Positions 6,080-16,249 of a DNA stretch of 64,000 nucleotides are shown here, one piece after another. The position numbers and the translations under genes are program-made. The stretch covers positions 2,450,501-2,514,500 of the forward strand of contig NZ_CP120849.1 of assembly GCF_029581355.1 (NCBI RefSeq). Reading direction: 5' to 3'. How positions within the stretch are numbered: the first letter of the stretch is position 1; the number at the start of each line of letters is the position of its first letter. The notes beneath the pieces are model-generated. The model ran no database searches, had not been told where the DNA came from, and saw only the letters and a program-made list of their open reading frames with translations. The stretch comes from Parabacteroides chongii. Its GTDB lineage: Bacteria > Bacteroidota > Bacteroidia > Bacteroidales > Tannerellaceae.

Positions 6080-8278
6080 TTAGAATTTGAATGTTACTCT
6101 TGCCATGATATTCGTACCGGCTTGTGTAAAGTAGCCGTCGTCCTTGCTGACTTCACCTCCGCTTATGTAGGTGTAGACCCAGGCATTTGTTTCGTATTTT
6201 TCGTTGAAGATGTTGTTGACACTTACATCTACACCGAGTTCCTTGATGAATTTAGGTTTGAAGACATATCCGACACGCAGGTTGTTCACGAAGTAAGGGT
6301 CGATCGAACGGTCTTTGGTGGAGGTGTTGTCGATGTACTGGCGGCCTACGAACTGTGAGTTGAAGCTGGCAGAGAATCCTTTCAGGCTGAAATCGAACAT
6401 GCTATTGGCGATGATGCCGGGAGAAAAGGCGATATCGGTCGTTCCCATATATTCACTTGCCTGGCCGCCGTTATCGTAATCATCCATATAATGGGTGTAG
6501 TTTTTAATTTTGTTACGGCTCAGGGTCACATTTCCGTTCCAGTCCAGCCAGCGGGTGATGCTTACGCCTCCGGTCAGTTCGATACCCATACGGTAGCTGT
6601 CTTTGATATTGCTGGTCAGTGCTTCACCTATCTCGCTGATTTTACCGCTAAGGATCAGTTGGTTGTTGTAATCCATAAAATAGAGGTTGGCACCGACACG
6701 GAAACGTTCGTTGCCGAAGCTATAACCGGCTTCGTAATCGTACAGGGTCTCATGCGAGGGTCGTTCATTGGCTGCGGCTTCCGTAAAATTGTCCCGGTTC
6801 GGCTCCCGGTTGGCAACGGAAAAAGAGATAAAAGCGTTATGGCCGTCTTTCTGGAAATTAATACCCGCTTTCGGATTAAAGAAGTTCCAGTGTTTGTCTA
6901 CATCGACGTTGTCACCGCCTTTGTCGTCACTCCCTTTAATGGTATAATGGATACCGCGGTATTGCAAGTCGAGGTATCCGTTCAAATACGGGTGAAACCG
7001 GTAGTTGCCTTTTACATAAAAGTTATAATCCAGTTTGTTTCCTCTGTTACGGTAATATTCGTAGTCAGGTTGCGGAAGTGCTTCGCCGTTCTTCACCCAC
7101 ATGACACGCCCGAAATGATCGCCCACATATTTGTTGACTGCAGAACCGAAGCTCATCTGAAGACGTTCGGTACGGTAGTTGGCACTGTAGACAACGCCGT
7201 AGAAATCGTTGTCCAGCCATTTACGACGGACGAGGTCTGACTTGCGGATGGTGTCGCCCTGTCCGTTTATATAAGCTGGCAGCTTGTAACTGCTGAATTT
7301 TGCGTTCCCTTTATAATCTTCGTAATATCCTTCCCCGTGTGTGTAGTGGAGGGTCAGGTTCATATTCCACAAGTCTCCCAGGCGTTGGCTTGCCATCAGG
7401 TGATAGTTTTGTTGCCAGTAGTTGTCTGTCTGGTTGTCATAAAACTTTTTGACACCGTTTTCTTCGTATTCCCCACAGGGGTTATAGGTACGGTCGATTT
7501 TCAGGAGAGAGGAGGGAACGCCGGTCCATGCCTGATACGTTTTTTCTATATTTCCGAATGTCTGGAAGCGGACCAGGGTGTTGTCTCCGTAATAGGTGGC
7601 GGAACCGAAATACGAATGCATGTTGGCTGTCGCCCGGTCGATATATCCGTCGCTCTGAACATTGGAGTAGCGGGCATCGAACACAAAATGGTCGTGCAGC
7701 AATCCGGTTCCCAGCTTGACCGAGTTTTTCACAGTCCCGAACGAACCTCCCGAAAACGTATATTCGGCGTAAGGTTTCAGATCAGGTTTCTGTGTCTGCA
7801 TAGCTACGGTAGCACCGAAAGCGGCAGCTCCGTTGGTGGATGTTCCGGCACCTCGCTGTATCTGTATATTATCGACGGAAGAGGCGAAGTCGGACATGTT
7901 CGCCCAAAAGACGGTATGCGATTCGGAGTCGTTGACCGGTACTCCGTTGACCGTGATGTTAATACGGTTGGCATCTGTTCCGCGGATACGGAAGCCGGAA
8001 TAACCGATACCTGTCCCTGCATCCGAGGTCATGATGACGGACGGAGACTGTGAGATAAGATAGGGGATACCCTGACCGTCGTTTTTACGGTTGAGTTCGT
8101 TTTTGGATAGTTCGCTGTAAGCAACCGGAGTCCCTTTGGCTACCCGGGTGGCTGTGACGACTACCTCGTCCAGTGATAAGTCGCGTGAGATTTTTAAAGA
8201 ATCGGTGAGATCCGGCTTGTTTTCTGCTGTCGCCCATGTGGCCAGTGAACCGGCAATCAATAATAATACACTTTTCAT
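6080..8278 (-). CDS. TonB-dependent outer-membrane receptor for thiamine or a precursor
   Basis: A 732-aa receptor. The start at 8278 is chosen because it opens with a signal peptide (MKSVLLLIAGSLATWATA); the frame stays open upstream only because it reads through the riboswitch. The TonB-box-like segment is LDEVVVTATR (36-45). The plug domain follows (about 46-165, with GFRIRGTDANRINITVNGVPVNDSES), then a 22-strand-type barrel ending in the outer-membrane signature MARVTFKF. It lacks the long N-terminal regulatory domain of SusC proteins. Its position behind a TPP riboswitch and before pnuT and TPK indicates thiamine-compound import across the outer membrane (called omr1 in comparative work). 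Confidence 0.88.
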   Translation of the reverse strand: MKSVLLLIAGSLATWATAENKPDLTDSLKISRDLSLDEVVVTATRVAKGTPVAYSELSKNELNRKNDGQGIPYLISQSPSVIMTSDAGTGIGYSGFRIRGTDANRINITVNGVPVNDSESHTVFWANMSDFASSVDNIQIQRGAGTSTNGAAAFGATVAMQTQKPDLKPYAEYTFSGGSFGTVKNSVKLGTGLLHDHFVFDARYSNVQSDGYIDRATANMHSYFGSATYYGDNTLVRFQTFGNIEKTYQAWTGVPSSLLKIDRTYNPCGEYEENGVKKFYDNQTDNYWQQNYHLMASQRLGDLWNMNLTLHYTHGEGYYEDYKGNAKFSSYKLPAYINGQGDTIRKSDLVRRKWLDNDFYGVVYSANYRTERLQMSFGSAVNKYVGDHFGRVMWVKNGEALPQPDYEYYRNRGNKLDYNFYVKGNYRFHPYLNGYLDLQYRGIHYTIKGSDDKGGDNVDVDKHWNFFNPKAGINFQKDGHNAFISFSVANREPNRDNFTEAAANERPSHETLYDYEAGYSFGNERFRVGANLYFMDYNNQLILSGKISEIGEALTSNIKDSYRMGIELTGGVSITRWLDWNGNVTLSRNKIKNYTHYMDDYDNGGQASEYMGTTDIAFSPGIIANSMFDFSLKGFSASFNSQFVGRQYIDNTSTKDRSIDPYFVNNLRVGYVFKPKFIKELGVDVSVNNIFNEKYETNAWVYTYISGGEVSKDDGYFTQAGTNIMARVTFKF

Positions 8279-8353
8279 CCTTTTTACCTTAATGTTTAAA
8301 ACCTGATAAGTGAATAGGAGAGGTGTGTTGTGTGAAGAAATATACCATTGTTT

Positions 8354-8452
8354 TACAATTCCCTTCGTCGGCATTATCCGTAGCAGGTAATATGGGTATA
8401 ATCTCAGCCTGCGGCACGTACCTGTTTGGTACGCTGCAAGCACCCCTTTGTA
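8354..8452 (-). ncRNA. TPP riboswitch (THI element)
   Basis: Read on the minus strand, the conserved blocks appear in order: GGGGTGC (8440-8446), GGCTGAGA and TACCC around 8395-8409, TACCTG, GGATAATGCC (8370-8379) and GAAGGGAA (8359-8366). Closing stem P1 is UACAA (8448-8452) with UUGUA (8354-8358). The variable P3 arm is a GUACC/GGUAC hairpin. It lies 75 nt before the receptor start at 8278. When TPP is bound it should turn the receptor-pnuT-TPK operon off. Confidence 0.95.
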
Positions 8453-8461
8453 TTCGGGTGG

Positions 8462-8493
8462 CAAAGATAGGGAAAGTTCAGAGATTGCACAAA
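8462..8493 (-). promoter_or_regulatory. Promoter of the thiamine operon
   Basis: On the minus strand, TTTG (8490-8493), a 20-nt spacer and TATCTTTG (8462-8469) place the transcription start just before riboswitch stem P1. Confidence 0.75.
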
Positions 8494-8515
8494 TTGAAAA
8501 AAAAGATTACATATG

Positions 8516-8546
8516 TTTGAAAACTCACTGATTATTTGTATATTTG
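8516..8546 (+). promoter_or_regulatory. Promoter of the rimP-nusA-infB operon
   Basis: TTTG (8516-8519) and TATATTTG (8539-8546) are 19 nt apart, an exact Bacteroidetes consensus. It is divergent from the thiamine promoter and about 60 nt upstream of rimP. Confidence 0.8.
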
Positions 8547-8606
8547 CGGGCGATTAAGCGAAGATGAGGAGGGGGCGGGTAGTCCCCTTCTTTTGTTCTT
8601 AACTGT

Positions 8607-9080
8607 ATGTTTATGATTGAAAAGGGCGTAATAACTCAGTTGGTTGAAGAAAAATTGGCTTCTTCCGACAATTATTTGGTTGACGTAGTGGTTAAACCGG
8701 GAAACCTTATTATTATTGAGATTGATAATGATGAGGGAGTTTGTATTGATGATTGTGCGGAGTTGAGCCGGTATGTGGAAGAACATCTGGACCGTGAGGT
8801 GGAAGACTTTGAATTGGAAGTCGGATCGGCCGGAGTTACTTCTCCTTTTAAAGTACTTCGTCAATATGTGAAGAATATAGGAAACGAAGTAGAAATACTG
8901 CTGAAAAGTGGTGTAAAACTGGCCGGAGTTTTGAAATCGGCAGATGAAAACGGGGTGGTAGTTACTGTTGAAAAACAAGTAAAACCCGACGGAGCCAAAC
9001 GTAAAGTTACTGTCCAGGAAGATCAATCCTATACATTTGATGAAATAAAATATACAAAATACCTAATAAGATTCAAGTAA
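8607..9080 (+). CDS. rimP: Ribosome maturation factor RimP
   Basis: A 157-aa cytosolic factor needed for 30S subunit maturation. The N-terminal domain has the family pattern of beta strands around VDVVVKPGNLIIIEIDNDEGVCIDDCAELSRYVEEHL. The sequence EVGSAGVTSPFKVLRQYVKNIGNEVEI (about 71-97) corresponds to the conserved 'evsSPGldRPL' segment and the start of the SH3-like C-terminal domain. The usual start could be Met1 or Met3 (8613). It is the first gene of the classic rimP-nusA-infB cluster; nusA follows after 9 bp. Confidence 0.93.
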   Translation: MFMIEKGVITQLVEEKLASSDNYLVDVVVKPGNLIIIEIDNDEGVCIDDCAELSRYVEEHLDREVEDFELEVGSAGVTSPFKVLRQYVKNIGNEVEILLKSGVKLAGVLKSADENGVVVTVEKQVKPDGAKRKVTVQEDQSYTFDEIKYTKYLIRFK

Positions 9081-9089
9081 AGAAAGATT

Positions 9090-10367
9090 ATGGCCAAGAA
9101 AGAGGAAACAATCAGTATGATTGACACACTTGCGGAGTTCAAGGAGTTGAAGAATATAGATAAGGATACGATGATCAGCGTGCTGGAAGATTCCTTCCGT
9201 AACGTAATCGCTAAAATGTTCGGTACGGATGAGAACTATGACGTAATTATCAACCCTGAAAAAGGTGACTTCGAAATCTGGAGAAACCGTACGGTTGTGG
9301 CTGATGACGAACTGGAAGATCCGAATCTGCAGCTTACGTTGACCGAGGCCCGTAAGATCGATGCCGACTGTGAAGTTGGTGAAGAGGTGACCGACGAAGT
9401 GCATTTCGCTGATTTCGGACGTCGTGCCATTCTGAACCTGCGTCAGACGCTGGCTTCGAAGATACTTGAATTGCAGAAAGATAGTTTGTATGCTAAATAT
9501 AAAGATAAAATAGGTGGGATTGTAGCAGCTGATGTATATCAGGTGTGGAAAAAAGAGATCCTGTTGCTGGATGACGAGGGGAATGAATTGCTACTCCCGA
9601 AAACAGAGCAGATCCCTTCTGATTTCTACCGTAAAGGTGAAACTGTTCGTGCGGTTGTGCAGAAGGTGGATAATTATAACAATAATCCGAAGATTATTCT
9701 GTCGCGTACAGATAAAATGTTCCTGCAGCGTTTGTTCGAACTGGAGGTCCCCGAAATTAATGACGGCCTGATCACGATCAAGGCTATCGCGCGTATCCCG
9801 GGTGAAAGAGCAAAAGTGGCAGTCGAGTCGTACGACGACCGTATCGACCCGGTAGGTGCTTGTGTGGGTATGAAAGGTTCTCGTATTCATGGAATTGTTC
9901 GTGAATTGAGAAACGAGAACATTGATGTCATTAATTATACATCCAATGTATCACTGTTTATTCAGCGTGCATTAAGCCCGGCAAAAATTTCTTCTATACG
10001 AGTGAACGAAGAAGAACACAAGGCGGAGGTTTATCTTCGTCCTGAAGAAGTTTCATTGGCTATTGGTAAAGGCGGTTTGAATATTAAGCTGGCCTGTATG
10101 TTAACAGAATACACGATCGATGTATTCCGTGATGTGGAAGGTGCTGATGAGGAAGATATTTATCTGGATGAATTTACAGATGAAATAGATGGCTGGGTGA
10201 TTGAAGCGTTGAAGAATATAGGTGTCTATACGGCGAAGGGGGTTTTGGCAATGAGCCGTGAAGAAATTATTGAACGTGCCGACCTTGAAGATACGACAGT
10301 TGACGAGGTACTAGCTATCTTATCTGCCGAATTTGAGGAAGAAAGTAAGGATGAAAGTCAGGAATAA
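9090..10367 (+). CDS. nusA: Transcription termination/antitermination factor NusA
   Basis: A 425-aa RNA polymerase-associated factor. Order of domains: an N-terminal RNAP-binding domain (1-130, IDTLAEFKELKNIDKDTMISVLEDSFRNVI), an S1 domain (about 139-207), KH1 with GMKGSR (260-265), KH2 with GKGG (326-329), and a helical, acidic C-terminus ending EEESKDESQE. NusA modulates pausing, termination and rRNA antitermination. It lies between rimP and infB, the usual arrangement, with short gaps indicating one transcript. Confidence 0.95.
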   Translation: MAKKEETISMIDTLAEFKELKNIDKDTMISVLEDSFRNVIAKMFGTDENYDVIINPEKGDFEIWRNRTVVADDELEDPNLQLTLTEARKIDADCEVGEEVTDEVHFADFGRRAILNLRQTLASKILELQKDSLYAKYKDKIGGIVAADVYQVWKKEILLLDDEGNELLLPKTEQIPSDFYRKGETVRAVVQKVDNYNNNPKIILSRTDKMFLQRLFELEVPEINDGLITIKAIARIPGERAKVAVESYDDRIDPVGACVGMKGSRIHGIVRELRNENIDVINYTSNVSLFIQRALSPAKISSIRVNEEEHKAEVYLRPEEVSLAIGKGGLNIKLACMLTEYTIDVFRDVEGADEEDIYLDEFTDEIDGWVIEALKNIGVYTAKGVLAMSREEIIERADLEDTTVDEVLAILSAEFEEESKDESQE

Positions 10368-10388
10368 AGTATTACGACAAAGTTAGAT

Positions 10389-13300
10389 ATGCCTATAAAA
10401 TTAATACAAGTACAAAGAAAATTAAACGTGGGAATCAACACGGTTGTTGAATTTCTGCATAAGAAAGGTAATCCTGTTGAGGAGAATGCAAACCCCAACA
10501 CGAGGATCAGTGATGAACAGTATGCTTTGCTCGTAAAAGAGTTTGGAAAGGATCTGCCTGAAGGAGGCTTTGAACGTCCGCGGGTAGAACGTCCTCACAG
10601 AGAGAAAGAAGCTGCTTCTGTGAAAGAAGAGAAGGCTTCGGAAATTAAAACAGTGATCCCGGAAGAGTTCAGGCCTAAAATCGTTACGAAAGGCCGTATC
10701 GACCTGGAAGGACAACATAAAAAATCTCAGGAGGCTCCTGAAGTGAAAGAAGAGCCGGTAGCGAAACCGCAGCCAGAGGTAAAACCTCAGCCTGTAGTCG
10801 AACCGCAACCGGTAGTTAAAACTCAGCCCGTTGCCGAGCCGCAACCGGTTGTAGTCTCTGCTCCTGCTCCTGAAGAAAAACAGGTAGAAGCCCCTGCTAA
10901 ACAGGAAAAACAGGTGACAGCTCCTGTAGAAAAACCTGTGGAGAAAAAAGAAGTAAAAGAGATAGTTGTGGAAAAAGAAAGAATCGAAGAGAAAAAACCG
11001 GAAGTTACAGTGAAGCCGGAAGCGACGAAAAGCTCTTCTGAAGAAGTGGACAAAACGGCCGCAGATGGTCAGCCTTCTGCAGAATCGGAAGACGATAACC
11101 TGTTCCGGTTGAATACTCCGAAGTTCGAGTCGAATATCAAGGTAACCGGTAAAATTGACCTGACTGCCTTGAACCAGTCTACCCGTCCTAAGAAGAAAAC
11201 AAAGGAAGAGAGACGAAAAGAACGCGACGACAAACGCGAAAAGTTCAATAACAATAATAGACCGGGACAACCGGGATTCCATAAGGGACCGAAAGATCCG
11301 AATGCTAAACCGGGTGCACCGGTAAAGCCGGGAGCTGTTGCCAAACCGGGTGCTCCTGTTAAACCGGGTGAAGCCGGTGCGGATGCGAAAAAGAAACGTA
11401 ACCGTATCAAGAAGGATCGTGTGGATGTGAACAATACTCCGGGTACAAACTACAGCCGTCCGGCTAATCAGCGTGACGACCGTGGCAAACCGCGTTTGAA
11501 AAAGCCGGTTAAGGCTGAAGTAAGCGAGGAGGATGTACAGAAGCAGATCAAGGAAACGCTTGCTCGCCTGACCAATAAAGGCAACAAGAATAACAAAGGT
11601 GCCAAGTACCGTCGTGATAAACGTGATGCCGCCGTCAAACGTGAGCATGAATTGATGGAACTGGAGGAACAGGAAAGCAAAGTATTGAAACTGACCGAGT
11701 TCGTTACGGCAAACGACCTTGCCAATATGATGGATGTACCTGTGACAAAGGTTATCGCTACTTGTATGAGTATCGGTATCATGGTTTCCATCAACCAGCG
11801 CCTGGATGCGGAAACGATCAATATCGTAGCCGACGAATTTGGTTTCAAGACAGAATATGTCAGTGCAGAGGTGGTTGAAGCCATCAATGCTGATGAAGAA
11901 GATGATAATGAAGAAGACTGGGTTGCACGTCCGCCTATCGTAACTGTGATGGGACACGTAGACCACGGTAAAACTTCTTTGCTGGATAATATCCGTAAAG
12001 CAAACGTAATTGCCGGTGAAGCGGGTGGTATCACTCAGCATATCGGTGCTTATAATGTGAAACTGGCAAGCGGACGCCGCATTACTTTCCTGGATACGCC
12101 GGGGCATGAGGCATTTACCGCTATGCGTGCCCGTGGTGCCAAGGTAACGGATATTGCTATTATTATTGTAGCAGCTGACGATGCCGTCATGCCGCAGACT
12201 ATTGAAGCGATCAATCATGCTTCGGCTGCCGGTGTTCCGATTGTATTTGCAATTAATAAGGTAGATAAGCCGCATGCGAACCCTGAGAAGATCAAGGAAG
12301 AGTTGGCTAATATGAATTATCTGGTGGAAGACTGGGGTGGTAAGTACCAGAGCCAGGATATTTCTGCCAAGAAAGGCATGGGTGTGGAAGAGCTGCTTGA
12401 AAAAGTATTGCTGGAAGCTGATCTTTTGGATTTGAAAGCTAATCCGCTGAAACGAGCAGTCGGTTCTATCATCGAATCTTCTCTGGATAAGGGACGTGGA
12501 TATGTTTCAACCGTATTGGTTGAAAACGGTACGCTGAAGATGGGAGATATCGTGTTGGCAGGTACACATTACGGACGTATCAAGGCTATGTTCAACGAAC
12601 GTAACCAGCGCGTGGAAAAAGCCGGTCCTTCCGAACCTGTATTGATCCTCGGATTGAACGGAGCTCCTCAGGCTGGCGATACATTCAATGTCTTGGAAAC
12701 AGAGCAGGAAGCACGTGAAATAGCAACACGTCGTGAACAGCTACAGCGTGAGTTGGGTATCCGTACACAGAAGATGCTGACGCTGGATGATATCGGTCGC
12801 CGTATCGCCGTGGGTAACTTCCAGGAATTGAATGTGATCGTGAAGGGTGACGTGGACGGTTCTGTAGAAGCATTGTCCGACTCTCTGATCCGTTTGTCTA
12901 CGGAAGAGATCCAGGTGAATGTGATCCACAAGGCTGTCGGTCAGATCTCCGAATCGGATGTTGTACTGGCTGCTGCTTCGAATGCGATCATCATCGGGTT
13001 CCAGGTGCGTCCGTCTGTACAGGCTCGCCGTAATGCAGAGAAGGATGGTGTTGAAATCCGTCTGTACTCTATCATTTACGACGCGATCGAAGAAGTGAAG
13101 AGTGCTATGGAAGGTATGCTTTCACCGGAGATCAAGGAAGAAATTACCGCTTATGTGGAAGTACAGCAGGTATTCAAGATCACGAAAGTGGGTACGGTTG
13201 CCGGTTGTATGGTTAAGGAAGGTAAGATCAAGCGTACGAATAAGATCCGCCTGATCCGCGACGGTATTGTAATCTATGCCGGTGAGCTGGGATCGCTGAA

Positions 13301-13433
13301 ACGTTTCAAGGATGACGTGAAGGAAGTGGTTGCCGGATTGGATTGCGGTTTGAATATTACGAACTTCAATGATATCCAGGTTGGCGACGTAATTGAATCG
13401 TACGAAGAAACTGAAATAAAGAAAACTTTATAA
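10389..13433 (+). CDS. infB: Translation initiation factor IF-2
   Basis: A 1014-aa GTPase that places initiator fMet-tRNA on the 30S subunit. The long N-terminal half (about 60-400) is repetitive and charged: PQP/VVKPQPV runs, then basic [18 protein letters not shown] and GAPVKPG repeats, typical of Bacteroidetes IF-2. The GTPase motifs are G1 GHVDHGKT (522-529), G3 DTPGH (569-573) and G4 NKVD (623-626), followed by the beta-barrel and the C-terminal IF-2 domains. The start has the IF2_N-like helix ([23 protein letters not shown]). It is followed after 2 bp by the CvpA gene. Confidence 0.97.
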   Translation: MPIKLIQVQRKLNVGINTVVEFLHKKGNPVEENANPNTRISDEQYALLVKEFGKDLPEGGFERPRVERPHREKEAASVKEEKASEIKTVIPEEFRPKIVTKGRIDLEGQHKKSQEAPEVKEEPVAKPQPEVKPQPVVEPQPVVKTQPVAEPQPVVVSAPAPEEKQVEAPAKQEKQVTAPVEKPVEKKEVKEIVVEKERIEEKKPEVTVKPEATKSSSEEVDKTAADGQPSAESEDDNLFRLNTPKFESNIKVTGKIDLTALNQSTRPKKKTKEERRKERDDKREKFNNNNRPGQPGFHKGPKDPNAKPGAPVKPGAVAKPGAPVKPGEAGADAKKKRNRIKKDRVDVNNTPGTNYSRPANQRDDRGKPRLKKPVKAEVSEEDVQKQIKETLARLTNKGNKNNKGAKYRRDKRDAAVKREHELMELEEQESKVLKLTEFVTANDLANMMDVPVTKVIATCMSIGIMVSINQRLDAETINIVADEFGFKTEYVSAEVVEAINADEEDDNEEDWVARPPIVTVMGHVDHGKTSLLDNIRKANVIAGEAGGITQHIGAYNVKLASGRRITFLDTPGHEAFTAMRARGAKVTDIAIIIVAADDAVMPQTIEAINHASAAGVPIVFAINKVDKPHANPEKIKEELANMNYLVEDWGGKYQSQDISAKKGMGVEELLEKVLLEADLLDLKANPLKRAVGSIIESSLDKGRGYVSTVLVENGTLKMGDIVLAGTHYGRIKAMFNERNQRVEKAGPSEPVLILGLNGAPQAGDTFNVLETEQEAREIATRREQLQRELGIRTQKMLTLDDIGRRIAVGNFQELNVIVKGDVDGSVEALSDSLIRLSTEEIQVNVIHKAVGQISESDVVLAAASNAIIIGFQVRPSVQARRNAEKDGVEIRLYSIIYDAIEEVKSAMEGMLSPEIKEEITAYVEVQQVFKITKVGTVAGCMVKEGKIKRTNKIRLIRDGIVIYAGELGSLKRFKDDVKEVVAGLDCGLNITNFNDIQVGDVIESYEETEIKKTL

Positions 13434-13435
13434 AC

Positions 13436-13927
13436 ATGAACTGGTTAGACATTGTATTAGTATGTCTGGCAGGAATTGGATTTGCGAAGGGCCTGTTTGA
13501 TGGAGTCATCAAACAGGTTGTTTCGCTTATAGCCCTGATGGCTGCGATATTTTTCTGTGCCAAAGCGGCAGCCTGGCTGAGGGGATATATACTGGCTTCG
13601 GGCTGGTTTCCGGAAGAGGGAGTGACTATACTTAGTTATATAGCCGGATTTATCCTGATACTGGGTGTGGTTATGCTGGCAGGAGAGATTGTTCACAGAG
13701 TGATCGGGGTGACGCCGCTCAGTATTCTGAACCATCTGGCTGGGGGCGTATTCGGGTTGTGCCTGACGGTTATATTCGTCAGTCTGCTGTTGAATATATT
13801 GGAGGCGGTCGACCGTGGGTCGGTATTGATACCCCGCGAATCGAAGATAGAATCACGCTTCTATAATTCTGTTAAAGAAATAGTTCCAACCATTTACCCC
13901 GGAAATTTGTTTTCATGGAAGGAATAG
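13436..13927 (+). CDS. CvpA family membrane protein
   Basis: A 163-aa protein with four hydrophobic segments. The N-terminal pattern (NWLDIVLVCLAGIGFAKGLFDGVIKQVVSL) is the CvpA/colicin V production signature. The family is an inner-membrane protein of poorly defined function, linked to colicin V export and envelope stress in proteobacteria. It begins 2 bp after infB, so it is translated as part of that operon. It is followed by an AT-rich hairpin before sufB. Confidence 0.85.
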   Translation: MNWLDIVLVCLAGIGFAKGLFDGVIKQVVSLIALMAAIFFCAKAAAWLRGYILASGWFPEEGVTILSYIAGFILILGVVMLAGEIVHRVIGVTPLSILNHLAGGVFGLCLTVIFVSLLLNILEAVDRGSVLIPRESKIESRFYNSVKEIVPTIYPGNLFSWKE

Positions 13928-13935
13928 TATAATAA

Positions 13936-14006
13936 TTGAGAATTGAGAATTGAAAATTGAGAATTACCGGGGTGGATGTCTTTAATTTTCAATTCTCAAT
14001 TCTTAA
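13936..14006. repeat. Long AT-rich inverted repeat between cvpA and sufB
   Basis: Arms 13936-13958 and 13984-14006 are 23 nt with one G-T wobble, and the central 18 nt match perfectly. The left side also contains short AATTGAGAATTG-type direct repeats. It is a strong hairpin on either strand, without a T-run after it on the plus strand. It may be a processing or attenuation site separating the infB operon from suf. Confidence 0.7.
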
Positions 14007-14023
14007 CTTTCAATTAATTAGAT

Positions 14024-15469
14024 ATGCAGGAGTCAAACGACATAATTAATGAGGTAACGAGTGGTGATTATAAGTACGGCTTCGTTACCGATATCGATAC
14101 GGAAATGATTCACCGTGGTCTCGATGAGGAGACCGTCCGTATCATTTCTGCCAAGAAGAATGAACCGGACTGGTTGTTGCAGTTCCGTCTGAAGGCTTTC
14201 CGCCACTGGCTGACGCTGGAGATGCCTACATGGCCTCACCTGAACATTCCGCCGATTGATTATCAGGATATAATTTATTACGCTGCTCCGAAAAAGAAAG
14301 AGGGCCCGAAAAGTCTGGATGAAGTGGATCCGGAATTGTTGAAGACATTCGACAAATTGGGTATTCCTTTACATGAGCGTGCTCAGTTGGCGGGTATGGC
14401 GGTAGATGCTGTCATGGATAGTGTTTCCGTCAAGACGACATTTAAAGAAACGCTGGCAGAGAAAGGGATTATCTTCTGTTCATTCAGTGAAGCGGTACAA
14501 CATCATCCGGACCTGGTACAGCAGTATCTGGGAAGTGTGGTCGGTTACCGGGATAATTTCTTTGCCGCTCTGAATTCGGCAGTTTTCTCTGACGGCTCGT
14601 TTGTTTATATACCGAAAGGAGTACGCTGTCCGATGGAACTTTCTACTTATTTTCGTATCAATGCTGCCAATACGGGACAGTTCGAGCGTACGCTGATCGT
14701 CGCTGACGATGAGGCGTATGTCAGCTATCTGGAAGGATGTACGGCACCGATGCGTGACGAGAACCAATTACATGCGGCGATCGTTGAGATCGTGGCCAAA
14801 GAGCGTGCCGAAGTGAAATATTCGACTGTTCAGAACTGGTATCCGGGTGATAAGGAGGGTAAAGGCGGTATCTATAACTTTGTGACCAAGCGCGGTTTGT
14901 GCAAAGGAGAAGGAAGTAAGATATCCTGGACTCAGGTGGAGACTGGTTCAGCTATAACCTGGAAATATCCGAGCTGTATACTGGCTGGAGATAATTCAGT
15001 CGGCGAGTTCTATTCGGTTGCTGTTACCAACAATTACCAGCAGGCGGATACCGGAACGAAGATGATTCATTTGGGGAAAAATACGAAAAGTACGATTGTC
15101 TCCAAAGGTATTTCTGCCGGGCATAGCCAAAATAGCTACCGTGGTCTGGTGAAAGTCTCTCCGCGTGCCGAGGGTGCCCGCAACCATAGCCAGTGCGACA
15201 GCTTGCTGTTGAGTTCGACTTGTGGTGCACATACGTTCCCTTATGCTGATATTCAGAATGAAACGGCTGTGGTAGAGCATGAAGCTACGACAAGTAAGAT
15301 CAGTGAAGAACAATTGTTCTATTGCCAGCAACGTGGTATTTCAGTAGAGGAGGCGGTCGGTCTGATCGTAAACGGATATGCCCGTGAAGTAATGAACAAG
15401 CTGCCTATGGAATTTGCCGTGGAGGCTCAGAAATTACTGACTATTTCTCTGGAAGGAAGTGTAGGATAA
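14024..15469 (+). CDS. sufB: Fe-S cluster assembly scaffold SufB
   Basis: A 481-aa subunit of the SufBCD scaffold, which builds [4Fe-4S] clusters in the cytoplasm. Typical SufB features are [35 protein letters not shown], the VQNWYPGD segment and a C-terminal [21 protein letters not shown]. Length is normal. It is the first gene of a sufBCD cluster, 24 bp ahead of sufC. No clear promoter was found before it; the hairpin at 13936-14006 separates it from cvpA. Confidence 0.96.
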   Translation: MQESNDIINEVTSGDYKYGFVTDIDTEMIHRGLDEETVRIISAKKNEPDWLLQFRLKAFRHWLTLEMPTWPHLNIPPIDYQDIIYYAAPKKKEGPKSLDEVDPELLKTFDKLGIPLHERAQLAGMAVDAVMDSVSVKTTFKETLAEKGIIFCSFSEAVQHHPDLVQQYLGSVVGYRDNFFAALNSAVFSDGSFVYIPKGVRCPMELSTYFRINAANTGQFERTLIVADDEAYVSYLEGCTAPMRDENQLHAAIVEIVAKERAEVKYSTVQNWYPGDKEGKGGIYNFVTKRGLCKGEGSKISWTQVETGSAITWKYPSCILAGDNSVGEFYSVAVTNNYQQADTGTKMIHLGKNTKSTIVSKGISAGHSQNSYRGLVKVSPRAEGARNHSQCDSLLLSSTCGAHTFPYADIQNETAVVEHEATTSKISEEQLFYCQQRGISVEEAVGLIVNGYAREVMNKLPMEFAVEAQKLLTISLEGSVG

Positions 15470-15493
15470 ATCAAATTGTCAATTCATAAAGTT

Positions 15494-16249
15494 ATGTTAG
15501 ATATAAAGAACTTACATGCCAACGTAAATGGCAAAGAGATATTGAAAGGAATCGACCTTTCTGTAAAGGCTGGTGAGGTACATGCCATCATGGGACCGAA
15601 CGGTTCGGGTAAAAGTACCCTGAGCAGTGTATTGGTTGGTAATCCGGCTTTCGAAGTGACTCAGGGTGAAGTTATTTTCAACGGAAAGAACCTGTTGGAA
15701 CTGGAACCGGAAGATCGTAGCCGTGAAGGTATTTTCCTCAGCTTCCAGTATCCGGTAGAAATTCCGGGTGTAAGCATGGTGAATTTTATGCGTGCCGCAC
15801 TGAACGAGCATCGTAAATATAAAGGGTTGGCTCCGGTTTCTGCCACCGATTTCCTGAAACTGATGCGCGAGAAGCGTGCCATCGTCGAACTGGATAACAA
15901 ATTGGCAAGCCGTAGTGTGAACGAAGGCTTCTCCGGTGGTGAAAAGAAACGTAATGAAATATTCCAGATGGCTATGCTGGAACCTAAACTGGCTATCCTG
16001 GACGAAACGGACAGTGGTCTGGATATCGATGCCCTCCGTATCGTGGCAAACGGTGTGAATCAATTGCGTACGCCGGAAAATGCAGCGATCGTAATCACTC
16101 ACTACCAACGTTTGTTGGATTACATTAAACCGGATGTTGTACATGTTTTGTACAAGGGACGTATCGTAAAAACTGCCGGTCCGGAACTGGCCCTCGAACT
16201 GGAAGAAAAAGGTTACGACTGGATCAAGAAAGAGATGGGGGATGAGTGA
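15494..16249 (+). CDS. sufC: Fe-S cluster assembly ATPase SufC
   Basis: A 251-aa ABC-type ATPase of the SufBCD complex. Walker A is GPNGSGKST (34-42), the signature is FSGGEKKR (146-153), and Walker B is LAILDETDSGLD (167-178). The frame extends six codons upstream to a TTG (15476), but the ATG at 15494 gives the normal SufC N-terminus (MLDIKNLHANVNGKEILKGI). It overlaps the start of sufD by 8 bp. Confidence 0.96.
   Translation: MLDIKNLHANVNGKEILKGIDLSVKAGEVHAIMGPNGSGKSTLSSVLVGNPAFEVTQGEVIFNGKNLLELEPEDRSREGIFLSFQYPVEIPGVSMVNFMRAALNEHRKYKGLAPVSATDFLKLMREKRAIVELDNKLASRSVNEGFSGGEKKRNEIFQMAMLEPKLAILDETDSGLDIDALRIVANGVNQLRTPENAAIVITHYQRLLDYIKPDVVHVLYKGRIVKTAGPELALELEEKGYDWIKKEMGDE

Noticed and set aside
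6491..8053. Two plus-strand open frames of 249 and 238 codons
   Set aside because: They are antisense to the TonB receptor gene and have no domain features or promoter.
10422..12275. 617-codon open frame on the minus strand
   Set aside because: It lies fully antisense to infB, whose protein motifs are unmistakable. The frame is a by-product of codon bias and its translation is low-complexity F/R-rich with no family features.
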